Source: Klebsiella pneumoniae (GTDB lineage Bacteria; Pseudomonadota; Gammaproteobacteria; Steroidobacterales; Steroidobacteraceae). Taken from it: a stretch of 64,000 bases of DNA. The notes under the pieces are model-generated. The model was not told where the DNA came from. It did no database searches and was given only the letters and a program-made list of their open reading frames with translations. Below, in pieces: positions 17,671 to 30,039 of the stretch. The stretch's first letter is position 1; the number at the start of each line of letters is the position of its first letter. The position numbers and the translations under genes were made by a program. The stretch lies in the NCBI GenBank assembly GCA_945873095.1, contig CAMCBU010000009.1:16694-80693 (forward strand), written 5' to 3'.

Positions 17671-19392
17671 TCATTCTAGCAGATGGTCGACCATCAGCTG
17701 CAGACGCCGTTCACCGCCCCACTCGTTGATGTCGAGCCGATAGACGAGGTGAACTTGATCGGGCAGCACCGGCTTGCCGTCCGCATCCAACCGATCCGGT
17801 CTGCCCTGCAGCGCATTGAAAGCGATCGCATCGAAGCGCCGTCCGGTATCGCCAAGCTCCACCCACATTTTGAGATGGTTCTCGCCCACGATCCGCACAT
17901 TGCGCAAGCGAAACAACTGATCGAACGACGGCTCAGGGAAGGCCTGACCCCAAGGACCTGCCTCGCGCAACACTTCAGCGGTCTGCAGCGAGATCTCCTC
18001 GACCGCGAGCTCGCCGTCGGAATCGATACGCTCTGCCAGCGAACCACCGGCTTGCCAGCGGGTGACCTCGCCGTCGAACTCGGCTGCAAATCGATCCAGC
18101 TTGTCTTCGTCGAGCGTGAGACCAGCGGCCATCGCATGACCGCCGAAGCGCACGATGAGCCCGGGCGTCCGCGTCGAGATCGCCTCGAGCACATCGCGCA
18201 CGTGTACGCCGGCGACCGATCGGGCCGAGCCGCGCAAGCTGCCATCGCCTGCGCGCGCAAAAGCGATCACCGGGCGGCGCACTCGCTCCTTCACGCGACC
18301 GGCAACGAGACCCACCACGCCCTGATGCCACTCCGGGTCAAAGAGGCAGACACCACGCCGATCATGACCCGGTTCGCCGAGGCGACGCACCGCCGCCATG
18401 GCTTGCTCCTGCATCGCGCCTTCGATGCTGCGACGCTCGCGATTGAGCTCATCGAGTCGCTGTGCGATGAGCATCGCTTCCTCGGCCGAATCGGTGAGTA
18501 AACAGCGAATCCCGATGCTCATGTCATCGAGTCGGCCCGCCGCGTTGATGCGCGGCCCGGCGACGAAACCCAAATCCGTCGCAATGATGTTGCCGAGCAA
18601 TTTGCCACCGCTTTCGAGCAGCGCGCGAACGCCCGGCGTGCAACGCCCCGCGCGGATCCGCTGCAAGCCCTGTGCGACCAACACGCGATTATTTTGATCG
18701 AGCGGGACGATGTCGGCGACGGTCCCGAGTGCAACTAAATCCAACCAGGTGGCTGGCGATGGCAAGGCGCTCTCGCCCAAGGCGCGATACAGCGCGGCCA
18801 TGACGTAGAACGCGACACCGACGCCCGCGAGTGATCGCGAGCCGAAGGTCGCGCCGGTGAGATTCGGATTGACGATGACGTTGGCCATCGGCAGCTCATG
18901 ACCTGCCAGATGGTGATCGGTCACGAGCACATCGACACCACGTTCACGCGCCGCCGCCACCCCCGCGATACTCGAGATGCCGTTATCGACGGTGATGATC
19001 AACGCCGGCTCACGCTCCGCTGCGATCGCCACGATTTCGGGTGTCAGCCCGTACCCGAACTCAAATCTATTCGGGACCAGAAAATCGACCTCGGGATAAC
19101 CCCAGGCGCGCAAGGCACGCACGATCAGCGCCGAACTCGTCGCGCCATCGGCATCGAAATCACCCACCACGAGAATGCGACTGCGACGCTCGCGGTGCTG
19201 CAGCAGCAAGCGCACGGCGGCCTCGATACCCTCGAGCGTGCCGACCGGCAGCAGGCGATCTAGCCCGGTTGACAACTGCGCGGGATCCTCGATGCCGCGT
19301 GCGGCATACGCCCGCGCGAGCACCGGCGGCAGATGCGCAAGTCGCTGCAAGCCTGCGCTCGAAGGCGCGCGACGAACGACGGTGAGTTTCAT
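17671..19392 (-). CDS. recJ: single-stranded-DNA-specific exonuclease RecJ
   Basis: 573 aa from the ATG at 19392, which overlaps the upstream gene as ATGA. The DHH phosphoesterase motifs are ILVVGDFDADGATSSALIVR, IITVDNGISS and VLVTDHHLAG. The DHHA1 domain includes GLIVRFGGHAMAAGLTL, and the C-terminal OB domain ends HLVYRLDINEWGGERR. RecJ degrades ssDNA 5'-3' in the RecF pathway and mismatch repair, thus matching RecO encoded elsewhere in the window. The prfB start lies 5 bp downstream. Confidence 0.97.
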   Translation of the reverse strand: MKLTVVRRAPSSAGLQRLAHLPPVLARAYAARGIEDPAQLSTGLDRLLPVGTLEGIEAAVRLLLQHRERRSRILVVGDFDADGATSSALIVRALRAWGYPEVDFLVPNRFEFGYGLTPEIVAIAAEREPALIITVDNGISSIAGVAAARERGVDVLVTDHHLAGHELPMANVIVNPNLTGATFGSRSLAGVGVAFYVMAALYRALGESALPSPATWLDLVALGTVADIVPLDQNNRVLVAQGLQRIRAGRCTPGVRALLESGGKLLGNIIATDLGFVAGPRINAAGRLDDMSIGIRCLLTDSAEEAMLIAQRLDELNRERRSIEGAMQEQAMAAVRRLGEPGHDRRGVCLFDPEWHQGVVGLVAGRVKERVRRPVIAFARAGDGSLRGSARSVAGVHVRDVLEAISTRTPGLIVRFGGHAMAAGLTLDEDKLDRFAAEFDGEVTRWQAGGSLAERIDSDGELAVEEISLQTAEVLREAGPWGQAFPEPSFDQLFRLRNVRIVGENHLKMWVELGDTGRRFDAIAFNALQGRPDRLDADGKPVLPDQVHLVYRLDINEWGGERRLQLMVDHLLE

Positions 19393-20318
19393 GCGCCGGC
19401 GAGCAACGCGGCGAGTGCCGTACGACGCGGCCGCCAAAAGCGCCAACGATCAGCGGGTGACACCGACACGGCTCGATCGGTCGTCACGAGCGTGAGTCTC
19501 GACAGCTCGCCCCGCGCGAGTTTGGCGGCGATGCCAGCAAAGAATTCCGCACTGGGATCCAGTGGCTGGCAATCGATGCCGGCCAAACGACAACAGGCAC
19601 GTGCCCACGGATCTTGGGTGTGGACGCCGAGCGAAGATGCATCGCCGAGGGAGAGCGTCTTGGCCGCGGATTCCCGAACCGAGCGATGATCGCGCATGAC
19701 GGGCGCCGCGCTGCCACCGCCGCCCCAGAGCCACAACGATCGGATCGACGGCAGACCCGCCTGTTCGCGCTCACGATTGAGCGGCAGGTCGTGCAACCAC
19801 ATTTCGATCTCGGTCATGAGTGCGCGCAAGCTCGCCGCGCCCTCCCCGATCGGCTGTGCGCTCGCCAGCCCCTGTGCAGCCGCCTGTTCTGACAACACCG
19901 CCGGATCGACCGTCTGCGCGGCGCCCACGTTCAAGCCCGACAGCAGCAACGAGCCGTCATCGAACGGATGCAAGATGAGCCCATCGCTGCCGAAGGTGCT
20001 CGCAAATCGCACCGCCAACTCTCGCGCTTCCTCGGCCGATAAGCGCAAGACGCCCTCAGCCGGCAGATGCAAGGTCGTCAAACCGGCGATCAGATGCAGC
20101 GGTGTTGCAAGCCATGCATCGCTTGGCAGCTCTGCGCTTGCCGCCACCACACTCGCCGGACTCGCATGCGCCAGATCGTCGCGCCCGAGGCTGCGCGCGA
20201 AAGCAAATCGCCAACCGCCTTCGAGTCGCGGCGACTTTGCAAAACGCCAAGTGCCCAAGGCACTGACGGCCTCGGCGTTTAAAAAAAGTCCGGGGAGTAG
20301 GAGCACGAGTTCACGCAC
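19389..20318 (-). CDS. RpfE-like protein of unknown function next to recJ
   Basis: 309 aa, starting with GTG at 20318. The protein begins MRELVLLLPGLFLN and contains LPSIRSLWLWGGGGSAAP near residue 200. Such proteins, distantly like cofactor-independent phosphoglycerate mutases, occur immediately upstream of recJ in Xanthomonadales and are annotated there as the RpfE-type regulatory protein. I rely on position and general similarity for this name. No catalytic metal site is obvious. The start lies only 20 bp from the divergent Mth938-domain gene. A GTG start without a clear ribosome site leaves the exact start uncertain. Confidence 0.6.
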   Translation of the reverse strand: MRELVLLLPGLFLNAEAVSALGTWRFAKSPRLEGGWRFAFARSLGRDDLAHASPASVVAASAELPSDAWLATPLHLIAGLTTLHLPAEGVLRLSAEEARELAVRFASTFGSDGLILHPFDDGSLLLSGLNVGAAQTVDPAVLSEQAAAQGLASAQPIGEGAASLRALMTEIEMWLHDLPLNREREQAGLPSIRSLWLWGGGGSAAPVMRDHRSVRESAAKTLSLGDASSLGVHTQDPWARACCRLAGIDCQPLDPSAEFFAGIAAKLARGELSRLTLVTTDRAVSVSPADRWRFWRPRRTALAALLAGA

Positions 20319-20338
20319 ATCGCGTATGTTATCGAAGC

Positions 20339-20713
20339 ATGAGACTGACCGTGACTTCGACTGGGGCCGTCCACCTCATCCGCAGTTATGCGAACGGGGC
20401 GCTGCGCATCGGTGATCAGCAGTTTGATCGAGCGGTGCTAGTGGGCCCCACGCTGCTCGATGGGAGCCTACCGGTCCAAAACCCGCTCGACCTGCGTGAA
20501 GAGCACCTCGGCGCCGTTTTCGCCGCACCACCGGAGCTCGTCGTGATCGGCTGGGTCGGTGGTCAGATCTTCCTGCCGGCGCAGCAACGCAGCTGGTTTC
20601 TCGAGCGACGGATCGGCCTTGAGGTGATGGAACTCGGTGCGGCCTGTCGCACCTACAACGTGCTGGTGCAGGACGAGCGCCGCGTCATCGCCCTGCTGTT
20701 CCCGTCTCGCTAA
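20339..20713 (+). CDS. Mth938-domain (DUF498) protein
   Basis: 124 aa. The segments [26 protein letters not shown] and the [14 protein letters not shown] strand are typical of the Mth938/NDUFAF3 fold. Family members adopt a compact alpha/beta fold; the mitochondrial homologue NDUFAF3 assists complex I assembly, while bacterial function is unknown. The gene is isolated between the RpfE-like gene (divergent, 20 bp) and pcm (convergent, with the 3' ends overlapping by 29 bp). Confidence 0.85.
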   Translation: MRLTVTSTGAVHLIRSYANGALRIGDQQFDRAVLVGPTLLDGSLPVQNPLDLREEHLGAVFAAPPELVVIGWVGGQIFLPAQQRSWFLERRIGLEVMELGAACRTYNVLVQDERRVIALLFPSR

Positions 20714-21371
20714 CGAGTCCGCTCTGCAGCGGCACGAACGAGACCGGCCCCAACATCTCGCGCTCGTAACCACTCTCGCGCCGCGTGACGCGCAGCAATA
20801 CCTGTTTGCGATCATCGCCGACCGGCATCACCAGACGACCACCCGGAGTGAGTTGTCGCAACAAGGCCTCGGGCACTTCCGGCGGCGCGGCGGCCACGAG
20901 AATGCCATCGTAAGGCGCATTCGCCCGCCAACCTTCATAACCATCCCCGTGCCGAAGACGCACATGGTTTGCGCCGAGTTCCTGCAAGCGTTGCTGCGCG
21001 CGTAAATGCAATGCCTCGATACGCTCGATGCTGTGCAAACGCGGCACCAACGCCGCAAGAATCGCCGTTTGATAGCCGCAGCCGGTGCCGACCTCGAGCA
21101 CGTTGTGCAAAGGCCCCACTTCGAGCAAAGCCTCCGTCATCCTCGCCACGATGTAAGGTTGCGAAATCGTCTGCCCAAAACCGATGGGCAAGGCCGTGTC
21201 TTCGTAGGCACGACTCGCGAGTGCTTCGTCAATGAAAAGATGCCGCGGGGTCGAGCGGATGCACTCGAGCACCTGCGCGTGACGAATACCCTGCTCGATG
21301 AGGCGCTGCACGAGTCGCTCGCGGGTGCGCGCCGAGGTCATGCCAATTCCGCTCAGACGTTGTTCGTTCAT
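20685..21371 (-). CDS. pcm: protein-L-isoaspartate O-methyltransferase
   Basis: 228 aa from the ATG at 21371, which forms ATGA with the surE stop. The SAM-binding motif [15 protein letters not shown] follows the substrate-loop segment [22 protein letters not shown]-terminal [10 protein letters not shown] is also typical. The enzyme methylates isoaspartyl residues in damaged proteins so that they can revert to aspartate. The surE-pcm pair is conserved in Proteobacteria, but the usual downstream nlpD-rpoS genes are absent here; instead the gene runs into the Mth938 gene tail to tail. Confidence 0.96.
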   Translation of the reverse strand: MNEQRLSGIGMTSARTRERLVQRLIEQGIRHAQVLECIRSTPRHLFIDEALASRAYEDTALPIGFGQTISQPYIVARMTEALLEVGPLHNVLEVGTGCGYQTAILAALVPRLHSIERIEALHLRAQQRLQELGANHVRLRHGDGYEGWRANAPYDGILVAAAPPEVPEALLRQLTPGGRLVMPVGDDRKQVLLRVTRRESGYEREMLGPVSFVPLQSGLVSETGTAGR

Positions 21372-22138
21372 TCGCCGAGGCCGGCCAGCCAACGCTCCAC
21401 GGTCGCGATCTCGCCATGGCGAGTCAGATCCACCTGCAGCGGGGTGATCGACACGTAGCCTTCGGCAACCGCATGAAAATCCGTTCCCGGACCATCATCT
21501 TGCCCCTCGCCCGCTTGACCCACCCAGATCACCTCGCGGCCGCGCGGATCGAGCGCGCGGATGATCTTCTCGGCGCGATGCCGATGCCCCAAGCGAGTGG
21601 CCCTAAAACCTCGCAACTGCGAGTAAGCCCGATGTGGGACGTTGACATTGAGGATCATGTTGCGATCGAGCGGCTCAGTCAGCAAACGCTCGACGACGAG
21701 CCGCGCAACGCGCCCGGCGGCGGTGTAATCCATCTCGCCACCAGCGGCCGAATCGGCAGGACGCCGCAGCGAGAACGCCACGGTCGGCAGGCCCAGAAAG
21801 CGACCCTCGATGGCGGCGGCCACCGTACCCGAATACAGCACGTCATCGCCCAAGTTCTCGCCGTTATTGATACCCGAGACGACCATGTCGTGCTCAAAAT
21901 CGAACAGCCCGGAAATCGCCAGGTGCACACAGTCGGTCGGGGTGCCGGAGACGAAATAAGCCTGCGGCTCGTAATGCGTCACCCGCAACGGCGATTCGAG
22001 CGTCAAGGCATTACTCGCGCCGCTGTGGTTGCGCTCGGGAGCGACCACCGTGAGCTCGGCGAGACCAGTGAGGGCTTGGCGCAGGGCGAGGATACCCGGC
22101 GCCCGGTACCCATCGTCGTTACTGACGAGAATCTTCAT
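21368..22138 (-). CDS. surE: 5'/3'-nucleotidase SurE
   Basis: 256 aa from the ATG at 22138. The metal site is [16 protein letters not shown] with Asp8 and Asp9. The second motif is [19 protein letters not shown]. An in-frame extension to 22324 overlaps the divergent Smr gene and has no similarity. SurE dephosphorylates nucleoside monophosphates and polyphosphate in stationary phase. It is coupled to pcm by a 4-bp overlap. Confidence 0.97.
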   Translation of the reverse strand: MKILVSNDDGYRAPGILALRQALTGLAELTVVAPERNHSGASNALTLESPLRVTHYEPQAYFVSGTPTDCVHLAISGLFDFEHDMVVSGINNGENLGDDVLYSGTVAAAIEGRFLGLPTVAFSLRRPADSAAGGEMDYTAAGRVARLVVERLLTEPLDRNMILNVNVPHRAYSQLRGFRATRLGHRHRAEKIIRALDPRGREVIWVGQAGEGQDDGPGTDFHAVAEGYVSITPLQVDLTRHGEIATVERWLAGLGE

Positions 22139-22212
22139 CGGGCGAGTTTGTTCTTGGAGACCTGTGGAGCTCGCCAATATACTGAATGCCCACGGTTGGA
22201 GGTAGCAGCAGG

Positions 22213-22746
22213 ATGCGTAAGCCGCCAGAGGAAGACGTTCGCGCCTTTCGTGAGGCGGTTCGCGGCGCCAAACCGCTGCAGCACCAGCCCCGCGTTCGTC
22301 AACGCCCGAAGCCACCACCGCCACGCGCCCGCTTTCGTCGTCTCGGCGAAGCGGAGGTGCTCGAGGACAGCCTCGTCCTCACACCGATCGATCTTGATGT
22401 CGAATTTGGTGACGATCTCTCCTATCGACGTGGCGGTGTGCAAGATGCGGTGATGCGCCGCTTGCGCCGGGGTTATTACCGCGTCGAAGCCGAGCTCGAT
22501 CTGCATGGCCTGATCGTCGCGGAAGCCAAACGGGAGTTGCGCGACTTTCTCGCGCGTTGCATCGCGCGCCAACAACGCTGCGTGCGCATCATCCACGGCA
22601 AAGGCTTAGGCTCGGGACCGCGTGGTCCCGTGCTCAAAAAAGCCGTGAATGTGATTCTGCGCCGCACGGAGAATGTCGTCGCCTTTTGTTCCGCCAACCA
22701 ACGCGATGGTGGCACTGGCGCCATTTACGTGTTGCTGCAGGCTTGA
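22213..22746 (+). CDS. Smr-domain protein (SmrA/YfcN type)
   Basis: 177 aa from the ATG at 22213, chosen because a full GGAGGT (22198-22203) lies 9 nt upstream. The C-terminal half is an Smr domain with DLHGLIVAEAKREL near residue 98 and RIIHGKGLGSGPRGPVLK near residue 128. The N-terminal half is basic and probably disordered. Stand-alone Smr proteins bind or cut nucleic acids and recent work ties SmrB to collided ribosomes. This protein is of the same small class, but its substrate is unknown. It is divergent from surE. Confidence 0.88.
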   Translation: MRKPPEEDVRAFREAVRGAKPLQHQPRVRQRPKPPPPRARFRRLGEAEVLEDSLVLTPIDLDVEFGDDLSYRRGGVQDAVMRRLRRGYYRVEAELDLHGLIVAEAKRELRDFLARCIARQQRCVRIIHGKGLGSGPRGPVLKKAVNVILRRTENVVAFCSANQRDGGTGAIYVLLQA

Positions 22747-22801
22747 TGGCGCTCGCGACGACACGCCGACAAACCCATCCGCTGCGGCGGCTGCGCCATC
22801 C

Positions 22802-23551
22802 TCAGCGCAGCAGCTTCGCCATCTGCTCGCGAGTCTCCGCCGTGATCCAGCCGTCTTGCATGAGCGACGCCAGACTCTCGTTCGGATGTTCGATGATGCG
22901 GGCGAGATCCGCGCGCACGAGCGCGCGAGTCTTGGCATAGGTTTCCGCCGGCAGCGTTGCGATCTCCTGGCCGAGCGCGACGGCACGCGCAACGACCTGC
23001 TCGGGCTCGACCAATTCATCGACGAGTCCCGCGGCTAACGCTTCCTCTGCGGTGAGCATCGCGCCGCGAGTCAAAAAATTCGCTGCCTTTGCGGTCCCTA
23101 GGATGCGCTCATAGCAGCGGAAGATCGTCTCACCCGGATACAAACCCACCTGCACTTCGTTCAGACCGATACGCGCGGCACCCCGGGTCATGATGCGATG
23201 ATCACAAAGAATGGCGATCACCGCTCCACCCGCCGGGCTGTGACCCGTGATCGCCGCGATCAAAGGCAAAGCGCAGCGCGCGAGTCGCGACTGCAATTGC
23301 GCGAACGCCAGCACCAGCGTGCGAGCCGTTTCGATGGATCCTGTGATCTCTCGCAAATCAAGGCCCGCCGAAAACAACTTGGAGTTACCGGAGATGACGA
23401 GCGCGCGCAACGCGGCGCCGGCTGCGGCCTCGGTTTCGGCGCGCGTGATCGCCGCATCGAGTGTACTGATCAACTCGGCGTTCAATGCATTGACCGGTGC
23501 TCTGGCGAGGCGCAGCTCGCGTACGCTGCCGTGTTGGATAATTTCAAGCAT
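22802..23551 (-). CDS. enoyl-CoA hydratase/isomerase family protein
   Basis: 249 aa. The crotonase oxyanion-hole segments are SKLFSAGLDLREI and ITGHSPAGGAVIAI. The active-site loop reads RIGLNEVQVGLYPG, which resembles delta3,delta2-enoyl-CoA isomerases (LNETQxG) more than the hydratase form with two glutamates. A role in unsaturated fatty acid beta-oxidation is inferred. Its start overlaps the truD end by 8 bp, an unusual place for a lipid gene: truD is normally followed by surE. Confidence 0.8.
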   Translation of the reverse strand: MLEIIQHGSVRELRLARAPVNALNAELISTLDAAITRAETEAAAGAALRALVISGNSKLFSAGLDLREITGSIETARTLVLAFAQLQSRLARCALPLIAAITGHSPAGGAVIAILCDHRIMTRGAARIGLNEVQVGLYPGETIFRCYERILGTAKAANFLTRGAMLTAEEALAAGLVDELVEPEQVVARAVALGQEIATLPAETYAKTRALVRADLARIIEHPNESLASLMQDGWITAETREQMAKLLR

Positions 23552-24593
23552 CGTCGGACTCCCTAAAACCAGACGAACCGAAACCGGAAGAACCCTCGCC
23601 GGGGGCGATATCGATGAATTCGCGCAGGACGGTGGTGGCGAAACTGCCCGAGCGTAAGGTGAAATTCAAGATCGGCGCGCCCTCGTCGGTCACATTCACC
23701 GACAGTTCACGCACCGCCACCCGTAGCGGCCGTCGCGCGGCCGCGAGCCGATCCGCTCGCAGCCATTCGAGAAACTCGGGATACCGCGCCGCGATACCCG
23801 TCTCGAGCGCGGCGATCTCCCCCTCGATGCCACAGCCACCCTCACCCCACATCGGACCGGTCGGATGGACATCGAGCGTATCGAGCCGCTCTTGCAAGGC
23901 GGCATCGAGCGTCTCGACGATGAAACTCGAATTACGACCATCGAGATTCGCCCGCTCGCCGAGGTGCAGACGGTTCCAAGTGCCGGCGCTGATTCGCGCC
24001 GCGAGCACCGCATTGAAAATCAAACTGCGCGCCGCGGACCAGCGAAACATCGCATCGCGGGCATCGCCGGCGCGCAGATTGGCGAGATCTCGCCCAAAAC
24101 GCTGTGGGCCAAAATAGTTCGGCACACCGGTGCGCGCAACATCGGCTGCCCGCGCCTGCAACGCCGCAATGTCGCCGTCGTAGCCGCGCAAGGTGATCGC
24201 AAATCGGTTGGCCTCGAGCGCGCCGCGCGGCAATTTGCGCGAGTGCGCATGGGCCTCGATCACCTCGTAACCTTCTCCCTGCACGCCGAGCCAGTCGCTC
24301 GCCGGTCGACGCCGCGTCGGGACGGTGTACCACTGGGTGGTGACGGCATGCCGATCCTTCAAGCCCGCGTAACCGACATCATGCGGACGAACACCGGCGC
24401 GAGTCGCGATTTCTTTGGCCACCCAGCCGGTGTTCGCACCGCGTTTGCGGACCCGTAGCAGAGCGTGCTCACCGTGCCCTGAGGCTGTGAAACCGAGCAC
24501 TTCATCCACGACAAAGTCTTCCGGTACTTCGCGGATGCGCGCACGACTCAAGGGCGCCGCGACCCGCGGCGGATTCAATGCCAATTCTTCCAT
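23544..24593 (-). CDS. truD: tRNA pseudouridine13 synthase TruD
   Basis: 349 aa from the ATG at 24593. The conserved PEDFVVDEVLGF lies near residue 20. The catalytic Asp is in VGYAGLKDRHAVTTQW near residue 80. The TRUD-domain segment GVPNYFGPQRFGR is also visible. It converts U13 of tRNA-Glu to pseudouridine. Upstream open codons to 24938 overlap ispF and are rejected. The stop lies inside the start of the isomerase-like gene, so the two are coupled. Confidence 0.96.
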   Translation of the reverse strand: MEELALNPPRVAAPLSRARIREVPEDFVVDEVLGFTASGHGEHALLRVRKRGANTGWVAKEIATRAGVRPHDVGYAGLKDRHAVTTQWYTVPTRRRPASDWLGVQGEGYEVIEAHAHSRKLPRGALEANRFAITLRGYDGDIAALQARAADVARTGVPNYFGPQRFGRDLANLRAGDARDAMFRWSAARSLIFNAVLAARISAGTWNRLHLGERANLDGRNSSFIVETLDAALQERLDTLDVHPTGPMWGEGGCGIEGEIAALETGIAARYPEFLEWLRADRLAAARRPLRVAVRELSVNVTDEGAPILNFTLRSGSFATTVLREFIDIAPGEGSSGFGSSGFRESDDA

Positions 24594-24595
24594 GT

Positions 24596-25075
24596 TTACT
24601 CGCGCTCGATCAGAACGGTGGCGAGCGCCGCAAGACCCTCGGCGCGACCTAAAAAGCCGAGTTGCTCCGTCGTCGTCGCCTTGAGGTTCACGGCATCGGC
24701 GGGCAATTGCAGCAGGCGGGCGACGGTTTCGCGGATGGCATCGCGATGGGGCGCAAGCCGCGGCGCCTCGCAGCAGAGCGTGAGATCGACATTGATCACG
24801 CGATAAGCACGTTCTGCAAGCAGGCGCAGCACGTGACGCACGAAGCCCTCGCTCGCCACGCCTCGCCACTGCGGATCGGTGTCGGGAAAATGTTGACCGA
24901 TATCGCCAAGGCCCGCCGCACCTAGCAGCGCGTCGCACAGCGCGTGCAAGAGCACATCGCCGTCGGAGTGCGCCTGCACACCCTGCGAGTGCGCGATGCG
25001 CACACCGCCCAACATCACGTGGTCACCGGGCCCGAAGGCATGCACGTCGATGCCCGACCCCACTCGAATACTCAT
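24596..25075 (-). CDS. ispF: 2-C-methyl-D-erythritol 2,4-cyclodiphosphate synthase
   Basis: 159 aa, typical length, from the ATG at 25075. The zinc ligands Asp10 and His12 are in [10 protein letters not shown], with [17 protein letters not shown] around residue 38. [18 protein letters not shown] is the CDP-binding C-terminal segment. It makes the cyclic diphosphate in the MEP isoprenoid pathway. The start overlaps the ispD stop by 4 bp. DXR and IspD, also in the window, act earlier in the same pathway. Confidence 0.98.
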   Translation of the reverse strand: MSIRVGSGIDVHAFGPGDHVMLGGVRIAHSQGVQAHSDGDVLLHALCDALLGAAGLGDIGQHFPDTDPQWRGVASEGFVRHVLRLLAERAYRVINVDLTLCCEAPRLAPHRDAIRETVARLLQLPADAVNLKATTTEQLGFLGRAEGLAALATVLIERE

Positions 25076-25839
25076 GGCGACTCTCCTTGGCTGCGCGCTT
25101 GCAAGATGCCTTCCACGAGCCGTAAATCGGCGAAGGTCGTTACCTTGATATTGGTCGAGTCGCCGCCGATGAGCAGCGGTTGACTGCCTTGCCACTCCAT
25201 CGCCTGCGCTTCGTCGGTCGGTGTGCGCCCTGCGGCAGCAGCCTGTTGCAGGGCCTGCAACAACGCGCCCAAGCGAAACATCTGTGGAGTGAGTGCGCGC
25301 CAGAGCCCCTCACGCGGCACGGTAGCCTCGCTGCGCGAGCGGCCGCGCTTGAGCGTATCGGCCAAGGGCACCGCGAGCAGTCCGCCTGCGCTCACATCAC
25401 CGGACGGCACATCACCGGACGGCGAGCGGCCCGCGGCATGCGCCACCACGGCATCGACGAGCGCTTTGATCTCGGCCCTCGACACACAGGGTCGCGCCGC
25501 ATCGTGCACGAGCACCCAATCGGCAACGTGCGCGCCGCGCGCGAGCAACGCCTGCAACGCCGAACGCACGGAATCCGCGCGCTCGGCACCACCTGCGGTT
25601 TCGAGCACCGGGCGCGGCAGCGCGGAGCGCACGGCGGGCCAGTCGGCGTCATCAGGCGCGATCGCCAGCATGACACCCGCACATCGCGGATCATCAAAGA
25701 ATGGTTGCAACGCCCAGGCGAGCAGCGGGCGCCCCGCGACGCTCAAAAATTGTTTGGGAGTCTCGCCACCAAGACGCTTGCCGCGGCCGGCTGCCGGCAT
25801 CACGAGCCAGTAGCGCGGCGGCGTCACAGGCGCGGTCAA
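25072..25839 (-). CDS. ispD: 2-C-methyl-D-erythritol 4-phosphate cytidylyltransferase
   Basis: About 255 aa. The CTP-binding loop is [35 protein letters not shown] and the C-terminal [17 protein letters not shown] are family hallmarks. No ATG is available upstream of the loop: a TTG at 25839 follows the ftsB stop directly, and a GTG at 25827 is an alternative. An insert near residue 140 ([15 protein letters not shown]) is encoded by a perfect tandem 15-bp repeat. The enzyme forms CDP-methylerythritol. Confidence 0.95.
   Translation of the reverse strand: MTAPVTPPRYWLVMPAAGRGKRLGGETPKQFLSVAGRPLLAWALQPFFDDPRCAGVMLAIAPDDADWPAVRSALPRPVLETAGGAERADSVRSALQALLARGAHVADWVLVHDAARPCVSRAEIKALVDAVVAHAAGRSPSGDVPSGDVSAGGLLAVPLADTLKRGRSRSEATVPREGLWRALTPQMFRLGALLQALQQAAAAGRTPTDEAQAMEWQGSQPLLIGGDSTNIKVTTFADLRLVEGILQARSQGESP
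25393..25422. repeat. perfect 15-bp tandem duplication inside ispD
   Basis: CACATCACCGGACGG occurs twice in direct contact. It keeps frame and adds SGDVP-type residues to a surface loop of IspD. A third degenerate copy may precede it. Confidence 0.9.
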
Positions 25840-25840
25840 C

Positions 25841-26173
25841 TCAGCGCTGCGCCGTGCGGGTTCTATCGGTCAGTGCATCGGCGGGCGGCGCCGTGATGAC
25901 CTTGGGCACGACTTGATAGAAGGATTCGCTAGGACCAATCATGCCAAGCTCGCTGCGCGCGCGTTCCTCGATGGCCACGAGACCCCCTTTGAGATCGGCG
26001 ACTTCGGCGGCGAGTTGGTCGTTGCGGCGCTTCAGCTCGGTGTTGGTGGTGCTCTGCTGAGCCACGGCAAGCTTCAGGCGATGAACCTCACCGACACCAT
26101 CTGCAGATAGCCAGATGCGGTACTGCAATAGTACCGTCAGTGCAACGAGCCCCCCTGCAAACACTCTGATCAT
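25841..26173 (-). CDS. ftsB: cell division protein FtsB
   Basis: 110 aa. A membrane segment spans residues 3-22 (RVFAGGLVALTVLLQYRIWL). A coiled coil from about 30 to 75 includes NTELKRRNDQLAAEVADLKGG. The conserved EERARSELGMIGPSESFYQV follows. FtsB links FtsL and FtsQ in the divisome. The eno-ftsB-ispD order is standard. The gap from eno is 51 bp and contains a short hairpin. Confidence 0.95.
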   Translation of the reverse strand: MIRVFAGGLVALTVLLQYRIWLSADGVGEVHRLKLAVAQQSTTNTELKRRNDQLAAEVADLKGGLVAIEERARSELGMIGPSESFYQVVPKVITAPPADALTDRTRTAQR

Positions 26174-26211
26174 GATGGCGTTACAGATTAAACCTTGAAA
26201 CGCGCAAAGGA

Positions 26212-26224
26212 AAGTGTTTCCACT

Positions 26225-26227
<3 letters not shown>
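26212..26227 (-). other. small hairpin across the eno stop codon
   Basis: On the minus strand AAAGTG-GAAA-CACTTT forms a 6-bp stem with a GNRA tetraloop overlapping the eno TAA. There is no U-run after it, so it is more likely an mRNA end-stabiliser than a terminator. Confidence 0.35.
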
Positions 26228-29968
<3,741 letters not shown>

Positions 29969-30010
29969 CTAGCTAAACGCCGTCTTCGGAAGCCGGCACG
30001 ACGGGAAGTC

Positions 30011-30039
30011 AGACTAGCAAAAAAGGGCTCTTTTCTCAA
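30011..30039 (-). promoter_or_regulatory. candidate sigma-70 promoter for pyrG-kdsA-eno
   Basis: The minus strand shows TTGAGA (30039-30034), a 17-bp spacer, then TAGTCT (30016-30011) preceded by TGC as an extended -10. The -35 overlaps the tilS stop. The -10 match is poor apart from the TGn extension. Confidence 0.4.
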
